In this document: positions 35,801-50,585 of the stretch, one piece after another
How positions within the stretch are numbered: the stretch's first letter is position 1
Layout: the number at the start of each line of letters is the position of its first letter
Source: Melanocharis versteri
Taxonomy: Eukaryota; Chordata; Aves; Passeriformes; Melanocharitidae
Reading direction: 5' to 3'
NCBI GenBank assembly: GCA_013397845.1
Contig: VZTG01007204.1
Location: 62,001-126,000, forward strand
DNA length: 64,000 nt
Made by a program: the position numbers and the translations under genes
The notes under the pieces: model-generated
What the model was told of the DNA's origin: nothing
Databases searched by the model: none
The model's input: only the letters and a program-made list of their open reading frames with translations

Positions 35801-38066
35801 TCTGGCTTCCAAATACAAACCCTCAGTTTTGCCTCCCCNTATATTAAAAAGTATAAATTAAATTTTTAAAATGTTAAACTATAATAAAACAGGAGAATTA
35901 TGACAACACTTTTAATTACATACATTATTCCCATCAATTGTATAAAATTTAAGTGGCAAAAGGATTTTGAAACAAAAATATTTTCTTTTCAAATACAAAT
36001 TACGCACATGTTGTTTTGTCCCAGGGTTTGCTTTTAATCCCCAAACACTGTAAACCCATAAAACCCAGGATTTGTGGTGGTTGTAATTGGACTCAATGTG
36101 TTACAACTGAAATTTGCTAGCCAATAGAGAATTATTAGTAAAATCAAGATTTTCAGGAATGGGGGCAGGGAGAGAAAGCTGTCTCTGGATTTTTTTTCAG
36201 CATGACTTTCAGCCTTGCTCAAAGGCAATAAAGTGAGATGACACTGGGAAGAAAAGTACCTCACCAGAGCTTGTAGTTATTGTTGTTTTGAGTGCTTATG
36301 CAGTTGCTCCACTGGAGCCAGATTGATCCATTCCTCGGCAATGATCATTATATATCGTTTCATACAGCAAATGCAATGCTTTTCTTTTAAGTTGTCCTTT
36401 CTGATGGATGTTATTATGCTGAATCTTATTGCATTATATTATAGTTCTGAAATATTTAGGTATTTTTGTCGTTGGTTAGTAGAAGAGTAGAGTGTGAATA
36501 TGATATTGGCTTTGAAAATATTTGTCTTTGCAGGGTAGGAAAGTACTCTTGGAAGATGAGCTGCTCCTAATGGGGAAATTCTACTTGCTGTTCCAGCATG
36601 AGAGGGTGAATTGTATGGGGCCTCCTGCCTCCAGGATGCCCTGATGTGTTTTAACCCCTTGTGTTATTAGCAGGATCTGTCACCATCTATTCTGACTTCC
36701 TCCACTGTTCCCATTTTAATGCAAAATATTTTTTTATTCCAAACACAAAATACTTATCAGAAAAAAATAGTGTTTAAAATTGCCTTATATTCTGCATTTG
36801 GGATTTTCTTTTTTCTAAGAGCTACCCTGCCTTTAAAGACATAAGCAATTAACCCATATATTTTTAATATTCTTGAAGCCACTGTTTCAGGGGTTTTGTC
36901 CAAGGATCCTCACAAAGAGGAGGAAAACAGCACAGAAAAGGGGGAAACTGAGCAGGAAAGAGAAGCCAACCCTTTAGAACTCTGTACTTCAAAAGGAAAT
37001 AAATGAAAGTTAAAACAGTATCCCCTCTACCTAGATATGAGATAAATGTCAGTATTCTTTGCAGTGACTAAACCACTTCTTTTTTCTACTCCCTGAGTTG
37101 TGTCTCCCATAATGGGTCAGCCTGAAGTTCTGATGTGAAATTATTTCAATGCCTGGAGCTCAAGAACAGGGGCACACTCCTCGTGCTGCTCAATGTTGTA
37201 GGTAGCCAATGCTGCTATGCCTTCACTCTCCAAAGGGTGGGCCTTGCTCCTGTGGGTACAGTGTATAGCATGCTCAAACTAGTCAGCAGTGACTCTGCCT
37301 TACTTGATGGCGGCCTAATATTTTGGGGAGCTATCCCTAGAAGGCCTGATGCAGAAACATCAATGCCTGCTAAAACCAGCAAGCACTGACAGACATGCTG
37401 CTAGATGAACTCACATTCACCATGTTGTTCTCCAACTTCCTCTAAGTCTGCTGCTTGTGGCTTAGGGGAGCTGATATTTGTGCTGCTTGATCCCTTGCCT
37501 GGCACTTTGTGTGCTGGACAGCCGCACCACAGCGCTCTCCTGCTTAGCCCACTGGTATTTCAGACCAGCTGAACTGCCAGGGCTGCTTCTAGGGTGTCCC
37601 AGCATGGAAGTATAGGGAAGGACTGTACTTTGAGACCCCAGCTGCAGTGCAGGCTCTCCTGAGAATGCACAGCATTCCTGCTTGCAGAAAACTGTGATAA
37701 CCTCCAGCCCCAGCATATGACACAACACAACATAACCATTATGCCATTCTGAAAGGTTAGGACCCGTCATATAACCCAGTGCATAAGATCTCAAACTTTG
37801 TATAAGTCAGAGTACTTTAGGAAAACCTTCCTTAATATAAAACGGCAGGCCTGTATCTTACTGCAACAATTTGTCTCAGTGTTACTATATGAAATCAAAT
37901 GAAACTTTTGGGGAAGAAAGTAACTTCCATGAAAGGAATTTTCGTGCTGTTCACAATAGATATCATCTGGTATTAACTATGTACTTGCAGCTGTGCAGCT
38001 GCCAAGCCAGATTTTTCAATACCAAACAAAATTGTGTAAACTACAAGAAAATATTTAAATTCTTGT

Positions 38067-38096
38067 GAAGCCTTGCGAAGCCTTGCAAAGCCTTGC
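38067..38096. repeat. 10-bp tandem repeat, three copies
   Basis: gaagccttgc repeats at 38067-38076, 38077-38086 and, with one change, 38087-38096. Confidence 0.95.
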
Positions 38097-41000
38097 AACC
38101 TCTCTAAAACCTGAGTGGTACCACACTACTATCCACAGGGGTGTCTTACCCAGGAGCATAAAAAAGCATCATGAGTGCTTCATGCTCAAGTTTATTTTAG
38201 TAGACTGCTCACAAGTGTAGGTTAACCAAGAGTAGGAATGTGTTGCTACTCTCTGCTGTCTTGGGCAAACCCTGTCTGTGGTCATTTTTCAAAAAGAAGG
38301 GATTCAGAGGATGCTGTTGTAGAACATGCACCTCCTGTGTTTCTCTGCAGGTAATCTATAGGCTGCTGGAGCCATGCAGAAAGGGTTTGCATTTGTCCTC
38401 CATCCAGTGCTTCACAGAAATCTCATCCAGAAGCCAAATGAGGAGTTAGGATATATTTCAGCAGTGAACCAAGATAGCAGCATCAGACCAGGAAAATTTT
38501 TGTTGATAACAGATCATGTGCTCAGCTAGCTAAGGAGAATGAAAGAAAAAGATATTGTATCTATAACTCTAAGTAAGCCTGTGGGTGTGCATTAAGGTCT
38601 TAACTCAATTTGAAAAATGCTGCCCAAATTTGTTTCTACTGTGCATAAAGTGTTTCTAAGCCTCAGATGAGCCATTATATTTATCCAGCATGACATCTGT
38701 TAAAATATTTTTGAATAAGGAGCCTGTATGGAGCATACATAATAAGATAGCTTTTGTGAGCATGTTTGTATTCTTGATAGATGAGAATGGCTCATTTGGA
38801 GCTCTCCCAGTTTTACACTGTTTAGGAGGTGTGCTAGATCCCAGATGAAAACCCACAAGAAAATGTAATTAGTGGAACAAAATTTAGTGCATTTGCCCCA
38901 CGGCTACTTTTTACATTGCAGCAGTTTTGCTGTTAATTTTTCTTCTTCTTCGAAGTGCTAAAAACAAGGGATTTTTGAGTTGGGGACCTAATCACATTAC
39001 AAAATCAAGCATTACTTCCCAGTCCTTCCAATATATTTTTTTCTTTAAAGAATATTTTTAAAAGGACCCGATCTGCTTTTCATTAAGAAAATAAAACAAC
39101 CAGACTAATAAACTTTGACCTTGACTTGTAATCTGGCAGAACCTAGCTAATGGAAACTCTGACTGAAATAGAATGCACAACTTTCTTGAGTAAAGATTTG
39201 TAGAATTGTGTGCTTCTGGTTCACCAAGTTTCAGGCCAAAGCAAATTTTACAGCCAAGTTATAAATATTTGAAAAATGTTAATCATAATGGAAATGCTGA
39301 CATAACCTTAACCACACAGGCATAAGCAGCTCAGTGTTCTAATCTGGCAGTGCTGTTTTGAAAATGGTTATTTGATAATGTAATCCAGGCCTGGAGAACT
39401 TTTAGCCAAATGTATCAATATGAACCAAATTTACTTAGACATTAATATAATCATTCACATCAAAAATCTATAGTACTTAGATGTATAGCTCAAGACAGTT
39501 TCTTTCTCCCTGATTTATACCAGTGAGATATATGTTACAGTACACAATAGATAGGAAAAGTATCAAATTGCTAAGGTGGTGTTTCTTCAGACTTCCAATC
39601 ACTATTTACTGAACAGTATCACAAAAGCTATATATCCTTCAGAGTGTTAGTATGTAACCAGAACAAACAGAGAACATAGGAAAGGTGGAGAAAAGTTAGA
39701 TATATAAGCAAGAAAAAGTGAGTCATTGATTTTATTGACTGGTTTGTTAACTTCTGACATTGCAATAAAGCCTTATTTATTTGTATGCAGAAGACTCAGT
39801 TACATAGATACATATTATTTAAACAACTGGGTTATTTATGAGAGATTTGCAGTTTCATAAATAGTATAGACCTGCATTTCTCAAGCTGATGTTTATCCAT
39901 TGTTACCACTTAGGGAGTTGTGGTATCCACAAATGCTCTTTGGAGGAAAGTCATTAGAATAACATAAAGTAAAACCCCTGCTATTGTAACAATGCATGTC
40001 CAAAGTACACATTAGCACATACAGCTGTGTTCACAATGACTGAAATAAAAATTATTGCATCCTGCTTTCTGTGACTGGAGGAAGCAGCATGCTGACAATA
40101 CTTGCTGATGCAGCCACTCCAATTGACATGCTCCTTTGGTCCAGGATTTCCCTGTGCTCTGAGAGCCCAACAACACTGCGTGTGAGATGAAAAGAGCCAG
40201 TGAAGGTCCCACAGGAAATGGTTGGGCATGAGCCTAAATCTTCCTTTTGCCAGATTAACACCTGATTTTTCTTTCCTTTATGACAGCTGTAAGGAACAGA
40301 CAGTGGAAGTGTTGGCTATTTTAAACCAGCCCTGGCTATCTTTTGCATATCCTCAAAGCTGGGCACACTAAAAGATATGAGGAAGGCAACAGCAATCCAA
40401 TTCATAAAGCACATCAGGTGTGCTAAACCATCTTTTGGCTACTGAAGGATCTGACTAGTAGGAAAGGTGGACCCAGGGTTCTCTTTGCTCCAGGTTCTCT
40501 GTGCACCATTTGTAGCCAGACATAAGACAGCTTCTCTGGGCAGAGAAGCAACACAACTGTGTTAGAGAGGTGCACAGCATGCACTTGTAGAGCACCATGT
40601 GAGCATAACTGTGTGGCTTCCACACTAAGACTGGCTTCTGTCAGCTCAGTTGGGAGTATGGACAAAGAAGTTCAAATCTGTTTGTCTATATACACCTTTA
40701 AATGTTACCTTTGTATTTTGTAAATATAGCTAGGTCCTTCTAAAGGGCTGGATGGGTCTAAGTCAGACGACATAGCTCTTACAGAATGGTTACAGAATCT
40801 TTTCTTTAGAAGCATTTTTAGAAGGAATCAGTGATTACTTTGCCCAACTTCAAATTATGTTTAGTAGGCACGTACACATAGTCTGAGATCTGATATAATC
40901 CTCAAAATAAGTAATATGACAAATGGAAGCTGATGCTGGTTTTGTGTTGTTGTGTAATGGAGTTAGAATAATGACAGGACAATAATATAATAGAATTCTG

Positions 41001-44000
41001 CAAAGCCTTCACTCAACTTTGAGTGGAAGTAAAATTGTGGAAATTAGGAGGACAATAAAATAATGCTTTGTAAAGAGGATAAAGAAATAGTTTTACCCAA
41101 GTCTATTAGTGACATAACACACTATGAATGCACTTAAATTAATAGCATCTTTTACCAGTAATTTTTCAATTGCTATAATGCTGTAAAAATAAACAGAACA
41201 ATAATAAAAAAATGAAAGTGATGTAGGGAACTGATTTGTTTAAATTATGTATCTATATAGAGAGAGGCATATGTATATATATGAAGACAAGCATTCGCAT
41301 GGATTAGAAATATTATATTCCATAAAATTTAATCCTGTTAGGATGTGTCACAGTGCCCTATTTGAAGCAAGTTGCCTGCCACTTGCTATTTTGGCAAAGC
41401 TAAGTTGTATGGCTTCTTTTTGCTTTTTTGCTTCCTTCATGGCATGTCGTTACAAAAGAGGTCTCGCCATGGCAAGGCATTACTAACCAGGGGAATCTTT
41501 CATGCAATTCAGCTGTGCTGGGAGGTATGCCTCTTACGTGTAAAGCTTTTTTAACCTGTGCTGTATTCCTAAACCTTTCCTAGAAAATGAATCCAACATA
41601 TTTTTGATCCAGTGGGAGTTTGACTCGCATAAAGGCAAGATCAATATGTTACAGGAACAGTGTCCAAATGTTTGTCAATCACATGGTTATTTCTATGGAG
41701 ATCTATTTTGGGGTATTTTCAATGTAGAAAAGATTATTTTAGTGGCTGCTGCAGAGTGGTTTATTATTATTGACTGGCAAATAGGTCTGCAAAACCAGGC
41801 ACTATGATAATGCTGGCTACTAGGTTTTTTGCTACTTTTTATATTTTTAGCTTTTGATCTATGGAGGAGGGAAGGATTGGAGGGGTGGGGAGGGGTGCAA
41901 ACCAAAAGCTCTTGCTGTGTGGTTTAAACTTGGTTTGGTGATGGTAAGGCTTGACATACTTAGCAAGACCTGGGTGGAAGACTGAATGCTCTTTAAAAGC
42001 ATAAATATGGTGTTTGGGAACTCCTGTCAAAAGCTCATTGTAGACAGCCACTACAACCGATTTCAGACAATAATAAAGAGAAGGAAGTTAATTCAGCTCA
42101 GGATTTACAAGCTCTGGAGGCATGCATACCATAAGTTTCTGCAGCTTCCAGCTAACATTTTCATTTGAAATAATGTCTCACCCTGCTGAGCCACATCATG
42201 AGAACTTGCTGCAGATATCAAATGGCATCAGTTGCTTTTGAAAGGCTGCTGTATTTTTGTAGCTGGGAATTTCTGAAGATACATGTGCAGATAAATAGGT
42301 TTATAATGAAGACTTCCCAGTTTCGTGATGTACTTGGATCTAGGAGTGTGATCTCCTGCATACAGAGTTGCTGCCACTGTTATGGTTTCCTCCTGGATCT
42401 CGACTGGACTCCTACACTATGCCACTCTGTGGGACGGCTCTTTCAAGAGTCTCAATAAAGTCGGAACAGCTGAACAACCTGTAATGAGACACTTGATGGA
42501 GCTGCCCCACAGGGCTGTGTAAAGGCCACAGCAGAGACTGTAAAATTGTTAAAGACACCACAGGGGTGAAACCAGTGAACTCAGTAGCAATGGTGAAAAA
42601 CCACTGTTGCTTTACCATACTTGCTGATCAGATTGCTCCAGTAGGTGTTTGCATATATTATGGGGTGCATTTTGCTGAACACTGACTGCTGTGAGGTGCT
42701 TTTATTAGGTTTAATTGAATACTTCCTTCCTTAACTGGATATTCTCCTCTCACCAAACTAGGTGATTTGAATTTTTAACCAGGCTCTCATAGGACTGATA
42801 GAATACTAGGTTCATCTGCTTCCTACCTTACAGCTTTTTCTTTCCAGTCTCTTGTCAAAATTTTGAGTTGAATTTCTGTCACTGGCCACCTACCTGTGCC
42901 CTCTCTGTTGAGATTAGTCTATCAATGTAACTCATAAAAAGCAAAATATGTCAGACATGCTACACTTTTCTTCCACCCAGAAACCTGAATTACTGTACAT
43001 CAGAGATCATCCACATGTATTGCCTGGCTTTTAGTAGCCTGTAATGCCAGCAGCCAAACACATATTAAGTAACTGTGTAGGGTTCCCCAGGCAAACAGCA
43101 ATATATATCATTGTAAGATATCTTCATAGTCTGTCTTATCTGCGGGAAGGGTACAGAAGTCAGGTAGGGAGGGTGAGTGTTGGCAAGTTGGGCTTTTGAT
43201 GGAAAGCTTGCCCTCTTCCCTATTAGGAATGAAACCAATATACATAGATAAACACTGTAAAAAATCATAAATAAATCTAAGATAGCTATGAAGATGGCAA
43301 ACGGTAACAGTTGTTCCAAAATAGATGTTCTTTAATGTGCTCACTCTTTGGCATTTAGTAAACTTCCAGGGATGGAAAGAAAGGAAAGTTTAGTTTAGAG
43401 AAGCCTCCTGCCCTTCTTAGCTAGGGATCAGCTGCCCAACATGAAATAATAATGCATTCAACTGTCCATCTTCTGGTAAGTAACCTTTATCATCATTGCA
43501 TTCGCCCGCACTAACAGCAAACAGTGAGTATGAAATGTTGTATGAATTCAGAGAAGACTGATAGGGTCTTTGTGGCCTTAATATTTGTGCTAATGCATAC
43601 AGTATAAAAGGAACTAGAACTCTCAATATGAAGAGTCCAACTCATAAAAAATGTATGTACCACTAACAAGGGATTTTTATGCACTGTACTTAGTGGGTGA
43701 AGAAAAGTAGAATGAGTCTATTTTGAATAAAGAACATACTTTTGCAATTATATCCCTTCACCTTTTCTGCAGTAGCAACACTTCTTTTCTCACATGAGGT
43801 ATTTGAAGTGGAAGAATATTCATATAGGCACCAATAAGAAAAAAAATCACTTATGGAAAAGAGAAAGAGAAAAAGGAAAAGATGAGACAATGAAAGAGGA
43901 GCAAAAATAAAGATGGGGAAGTAGAAAATTTAAGGCCCTTGGGAGAAGTGGAATTTTGAGTTATTTGTGATTTTGTGCCTTGGTAGGGTAGATTTTTGTT

Positions 44001-47000
44001 AGGTGGTGATTACAACTCGTGGCTGCCCAGAGGAAGTCCTCTGTAACATGAATCACTTTAATAGCCTGATTTTCATTATAAATAGTCATAGAGTTTTAAT
44101 GTTATCAGTCCTAATCCAGAAGGATGCAGGTGGATAAATACAAACCAAGCTCTATGCATAGGGGTGATGAGGACAGTGATTCCAGCTACTGTGTGTGCCT
44201 TGTGGGAGAAGATCCTTTAGGAGGAGATATCACCAGGGGCCAGGCAAATATACTCTGGCATTCTATACTCTGCTGGCAGAATGACTCTGAGCTCTCCAGA
44301 TGATTTTAGTAGCTTTGCAGTAGCAACTGTGGGGCAATTTCAGATAAGTATGCAACTGTGGTGTTTTACTTACTTAAGTACTGAATGATACACTCAGTAA
44401 AGCAAATCTGCTCTATTCATACAGCTGTCTAATTCAATCCATTTTCAATGCAGGATTTTTAGCTCTTCTGTATAGGATATTGCATTGACATATATGTCGA
44501 TATGGTAAATCAATACACCATTTCCTTATCACACTACAAACATTTTCAAAGGTAAACTAGAAGGGCTTTGTACATAGGTAGGACAAAATTAAGAATGAGA
44601 GTTGTGTAAGTTGACATAATCTGACATTGTGGAAGATCTGCACAGTATTTGTATGTTGTGCTGAAATGATTGAACAGTAAACTCATAACATCAACATTGC
44701 AATTTTGTTAGGTTTCAGAATTAACAGGTGCTGGTAGTAATTCTACACACATCCAGAATTCTACACACTTGTTTGTGTTTCTTCGTGAGGGTGCAATTAC
44801 TGCTTAAAAATAAAAACTTAAAATCTGAAGTACAGATCAGCAGAAAAAGGTGAATTGCTTAATCACCTGTGGGATAACCTGATACCTAGGGAAATTTTAT
44901 ACAGTCTAAAGGAGTGAATCGTGTGCCACATCTTGGTCATGGACTGGGAGGAGACAACTGTGTAATGAACTAAATATGTAAGGTCTAAGCTTAAATTCAT
45001 ACCTTTCAGTGGGAGAATCATTATTCTAATATAATTTATGAGACTGATTTTCTTTGCTGAGGTAACAGGAATATCTCCTCTGATAACCATAGGACAATAC
45101 CAATGTAAAATGGAATCAGCATAAAATCTCAATTTTGTCTCCTGCAAGTATTGTAAAATTTAAGTGTGTTTGTGAATCAGTGTAACAATCTGATTACTAA
45201 GGTTTTACAATGGGGTAATTTGTGAATGCTTCCTCCTGACGTATCCAAACTCTGATGCAACAGGAAAATGAAAATAGTGAAATTTAGAGGCAAAATATGG
45301 TGGTTTGTGGCAGAATGAATATTGTTTGGAGGGAATGTTATATTTTTTTCATTATAATTTGAATCTTTTTCTTTCAGCTATAGAGTTTTGTTCAGCAAGA
45401 TTGCTCTTGGTATAATTGCTGAGAGTTAAGGTTTCATTTAGTGAAGAGCTGAGTTACCTTAATCAGAGATGATGGACTTTCACACACCATACCTTATAAT
45501 CTGAATACTGTCAGTTGGTCTATTTAATTTCCTTAAAAAGTTTTTTTTTCCTCTTGATTATGATCTAAATGCAGCTATATTTTGCTCAGATTGTTTAGTT
45601 TATTAGTTTTAAAAATGTAAGACTTTTTTCTCACAGGCATTATTTTTACTTTAATGATTTAATTCTCAAAGCTGTATCTTTAATGTGAGTTGTCTCAGTG
45701 AGTAAGAAAAAAGTCTACTTTTGATTGCTTGTTGTTATGGTTACTGAGAGATAAATACAAGTAATTTAATGTCGCATTGTGGAACTAGCTAAAGATTTAA
45801 TATGAACTGTTGCTTGAAATGTGTTCTTTTAGTAATGTTAATGCATTTGAAATATTTGTTTAAATCTCAGAAGGATTTATATATTCTTTTGATTACTGAA
45901 AATCTAGTATTATTGAATTTGATCCAACTTATTTTTCAAAGCATTGAGTGCTTAGGAGAGGTGGTCCAGCATCTCCCTGGTTTTGATACAAATGTGAGAC
46001 ATACTGAATTCACTCATGAAGACCATGACAAAGTTGTTCATATCCAGGCCATCTGCTGAGACTAGTCCTATGCTTTGATATGAGCATTGGCTTTGTGTGA
46101 GCTTTGGTGCAGAGTTTGCGAAGAGATGCCAGGGTGCATCACACCTTTGAGCAGGCACAAGGACGCATGCACAGAAGGGCCATGGTAGAGCTGGACGTAC
46201 AAGTCTAATGCACTCCATCATCTATCCTGTGATGCCATTCAGTATAGTTCTATTTTCCAGTCAGCTGCAGATTCCTTGCAAGCATTGGAGACCAGGTGAG
46301 ACAAGGGCAGCTGGGACAGGCATTGCATCCAAGTGAGAGTGCTGGGGAGCATGTGCAGATTCACCTTGTGAGAACTGCTGTACCCCTGGAGCAGCCATAG
46401 AGTCACAGAGCAGTTTTGTGTTTTGACCCATGCCTTCCTGAACACTGGCACTACAGCTGAGGAGATCAGCTAAATTGTGCTTATTTGAGAATCCATATTG
46501 GAGTCTCTTTTCCCTATTAGTTGTAAAGTGAGGGATTGGAGCATTCTCACCTTCGCAGGGCACTGGGAGACACCAAGAACTGAGTTACCTGTTATGTTGC
46601 TGAAAATGTGTAAGAAACAAAATGGAAGCAAACTGTGTAAAGCCTTTTATAACCAGTACATTTACAGCTGTAATTTTGTATGAAGCTTGGTGGCCTTGAG
46701 ATGTGGAATTTATTTTTTTCTACTGATGTTTCTCTTGATTTTTTCTCTTTTTAAAACCAGATATTGTACAACATGGCTTTTCACTTGGTTTGTGGAATTT
46801 TTTTTCTCATTTTGATAAGGTGAGAAGAAGGTTGCCTTTGTTTTACTTAGCTTTATTTTAAATAATATTTTAAGAAGGCTATTTTACAGTGTTTACAGTG
46901 CACTTCAATTTTTTATTGTGTCATGCCCTTCCAGTCCCTTGGTGGGATGAGAGGTGAACGTATGTATTATATAATTTATGATTAATTTATGATGAATCAC

Positions 47001-50000
47001 ATATGATGAATACTGCTCATTAAATATTAAAGCCTTGTCTACAGTCACGGCAGTACTATGGCAGTGGCACTCTTGTCTGTTCATATGGTACTATTGAGCA
47101 AACTAATTAACTTAGGCTGTGTTGTCAGCACTCAGTTAGTTACAAGAGCCCTCCCTAGGCAAAGAGTGTTAAGGAGAATTGGCTTTCTTTTTAGAGCAGT
47201 AGCCCCGCTACTGCCTTCCCCTCACCCCTTGTGCACCAGCAGTTGGGGATGTAATGAGAGTAGAATCTCTGCAAAACGTAGTTGCCGACAGAGAAGGTAC
47301 TGCTGGTAGTTCCCCAACTCCATAGGGATAAGTCCTGGTTCCTTGCTGACAGACTCCTCACCGATAGAAGGCTGAGTGGAGTTGGAGAATAACCTAACAG
47401 GAGGTAATGGCCTGGATCTGAACAAGTGGAAAATCTAGGCTAGATTTTGATAATTCATTTTTATTTGTGAGGACTGGAATTTGGACAAGGGAATAATTTA
47501 CCTGCAGAGGTCGTTCCAGCATCTGGAACTAATCAACTCCCAAATAAGCGCAGTAAAGCAAAGGGGAGAAACAGTGTAGGGGATTGTGTGCTGCCGGTTT
47601 AGGGCAGTTGGTCTTAATGAAGGTATTTTTCCAAATTCATAGCAATGAATCTCTGAAGCAGAAATAGTTGAGAAATCAGAAGTAGACAGAGCTCCCTGAC
47701 TCCTCTGAAATCAGGGGAATCCCCCAAGTTAGAAATATATTATAAGGCAGAAAAGGAAAAGTAGCCTTCTAGCGATGTTTTGTGCTCTGCCTTGCCTTCC
47801 TCGGAGTGTTGACCTTTGTGTGTCCGTGAATGCAGCATACAGCAAGGAAAAAATGCTGTCACTGTATGATGCAACAGACCTTAACCCTGAAATCCTTGCT
47901 TCACTGTATTTAGTGCCAGCCCAGCAGGCAGATTTTCTTGTACATTTTCTTGATTCTTGAGTGTCTGTTATAGCAGGTAGATTAATAAGGGCAGGAGATA
48001 TCTGAGAATTTCAGTCAGAGAATACAGGATTGATAATTTCATATAGGATGCCATGTAAGACCACATGAAAGTGTGTGCTGTTTTCCTGAGGTGACTGCAT
48101 CCTATGGGAACTAAACTAGAAGCAGCAGGCAGAGCCTTTGAGCACTGAAATTAAAAAAAAAAATTGTCTGTGGTGAGTAACTGTGTGACAGGAATGTAAT
48201 CCTAAGTGATTCCAATTGGTACAATGAAAAAGGAAAGGAGTGTAATTAATTTTGTTTTGATGGTCTGGTATAACCAACTTGTGCTACATAAAGATTGTGT
48301 GATGAAATATCAAAAAATCCTTACGGTACAGACAACAGAAATCAGTGGTTCTTTGGATGGCTGCACCATGGAAAAAAGAATACTAAAACACAGGCATATT
48401 ACTTCAGAACTTCTTACATATTTTCTGAGAGCTCAAGGTATAAAAATTGCAATAAAATGTAATTCTAATGAATATTTAACTTTGGTTTTGTTCTTTTCCC
48501 AAAGATTTCATAGGATGACTTAATGATATGACAGATTATCAGGAGCTTGTTTTAATATTAATTAAATCACACACAAAGACAGAATTCCCAGCCTTTAAAA
48601 TTACATAAACAAAATTGACTTACAAGATTTGATCTTAATGGGGAGTGATATTTTCATTGGTATTGAGCCTTTGATCTAATATCACTTTATACATACAGCT
48701 GTGAAGATTAAAAAAAACCCCACCATAACAGTATATGGAAATTACCAAAGGAAAATTATGTTTAGTAACATGGTGCTTTATTTTGTATAGGAGGAAATCA
48801 TACAGGGGAAACCCTATCTTTGGTCTTAGGGATGGCAGCAGCACTAGGATTGTTATGCATTTGAAAGAAACAGTTTTCATTGAATGTCGCATATCCAGTT
48901 ACATTTTTCTCTTTTCATTTAGCTTGAATGAGTGAATTGCAGATAAAAAATTTAATGACTGTGTCTCTTTTTGCATGTTACTAGGCAATTGTTGGAATCC
49001 TCACTGATTATAGTAGGTCAGTTTATTCTCATTATTAAATGACAGTGGTCATTAAAATGGCAAACATATTTCTGTAGAATTCACTTTATAAAATGTCAGC
49101 AAGTTTGTATGTTTTTATTAGTTCCAAATCAGATATTTCAATAGACCATGTGTAAGTATTCCCAAAGCAATGTCCATTTCAGAATTTTTGAGACCTCACA
49201 AAGATATTACAAATTAATCAGATTTTCAGATTTCTGCATAATAACTCTGCACATTTATTGTTTAATCCAATTCTAAAATGCTGTTATGATTGACAACTTG
49301 CTGTAGAGATAGAAGTCAATTGAATAATATGTAGCAGTCAATTTTATTTGAACCTTAATGTGGTGAAGGTGGTTTTTTTCACATTTCCATTATTTATAAG
49401 TTGTTCCCCTTGGAGAATATATGAAAGAATTTGTTTTAAATGAGCTGATAATACCCTCTTTAAAATTTATGACAGAATCGTATCCTTTTTCTGTACAGCG
49501 CAAGGGTGTGCCAAGAAACTGTTTCTGAATTATCTTGCTATTCATAGGACAAACATTGGAAAAGAGCGTCTTGTTAAGGTTTACTTAGAATGGAATTTCA
49601 ACCACTCATCAGAAAAAAAATAACAAAACAGGAAGTATCATACCAACCAGGAAACGTTGTGCTATTGCCAGGGTTTTCTTTGTAAGAGACCACAGTACTC
49701 TTGCAGCTACATTTGATACTTACTGTCATTCTTACAACTTCAAAAATCAGTGTGGGCCTGATCATGCCATCAGCACTGAAAAACTGGGAATCAGTTGAGC
49801 CCTTCACCCAGAGGAAATGGAGGACTGGGATGTAGTTTTGAAAACATCTTGGTACTTTCTCACAACTGATAGGATGTTTTTATTTTTCTTCCTCCCTTTC
49901 AAATCTGTATTGCAGACTTCAGCAAAATCTAGTAGGGCTGGACTGTGTTCCATCCTTAGCAAGTCATTAGTGCCCAGCGTATAGTTCAATTGTTGGATAT

Positions 50001-50229
50001 CGATCATCTCAATAAATGCTGGAAATCCTTGGTTTCGCAGAATTTTGCTCATCTTCCGCATGCAATTTAAAATACAAGCTGTCATTTGAAAGCATACCAG
50101 TTTTCAGTTTTCATAGTGCCTTTTTATTGTGCATAGTACAGCCTTTGCTGCCTCAGTAACGGACAAAAGAAAATACTTTATTTAGATAGAAAGTAGATGT
50201 GACTTGATTGTTTTTCAGATAATTTTTGC

Positions 50230-50583
50230 TTTCAGAAATTGCAATGGCTGATGCTCACCTAAGCGTAAAAAAATGCAGTTCCCACACGCACGGAGTGCTC
50301 ATGTACTGTATGTAAATTGATGTATAATGCAACCCACATTAGCTGGGTTGATGATAGCTTCAGTTTCACTGCTGTCAGATTTCTGTAACTCTTTGAATGA
50401 GTTGGCTAGTCTGAATGAATGTTAGCATAATTTAGGCTGCTGATAAGCGATTTGAGTGCTTGAGTTATTGATAAAGCACTTTAACATATCATTTTCAGCT
50501 TCATGTTATGTGACATAAGAGTAGAAGGTAATGTGGCAGTCTCCAGGCTTGATATTAAAGTCAATCTGTTCTCTGGATTTCAG
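50230..50583 (+). promoter_or_regulatory. POU6F2: Intron flank upstream of POU6F2 exon, possible conserved element
   Basis: The 350 bases before the exon are of balanced composition with no repeat. They include an inverted repeat AACCCA (50331-50336) / TGGGTT (50344-50349) around cattagc, several tgaatga and ataatgca-type AT motifs, and the pyrimidine tract of the acceptor. Intronic flanks of developmentally regulated exons are often conserved; whether this one is was not tested. Confidence 0.3.
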
Positions 50584-50585
50584 AG

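Larger units (their letters stand above)
27306..50229. other. Unique AT-rich intron sequence
   Basis: Nearly 23 kb with no recognised exon or RNA gene. It contains the MIR-like remnant at 31285-31400 and small tandem repeats. Parts that look like conserved noncoding DNA by general appearance are 30600-30770 and 39060-39480. A single undetermined base lies at 35839. Confidence 0.5.
1..50583 (+). other. POU6F2: Large POU6F2 intron (partial, inferred)
   Basis: No exon of POU6F2 or any other recognisable gene was found between the left edge and the acceptor at 50582-50583. The human protein has about 55 residues before the exon found at 50586, and none of them could be matched here, so the preceding exon should lie left of the window. 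The stretch is AT-rich, with short unrelated open frames on both strands, plus the retroelements and simple repeats listed separately. Its intronic status is an inference from the gene model, not something the sequence proves. A short or diverged alternative first exon could have been missed. Confidence 0.75.
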
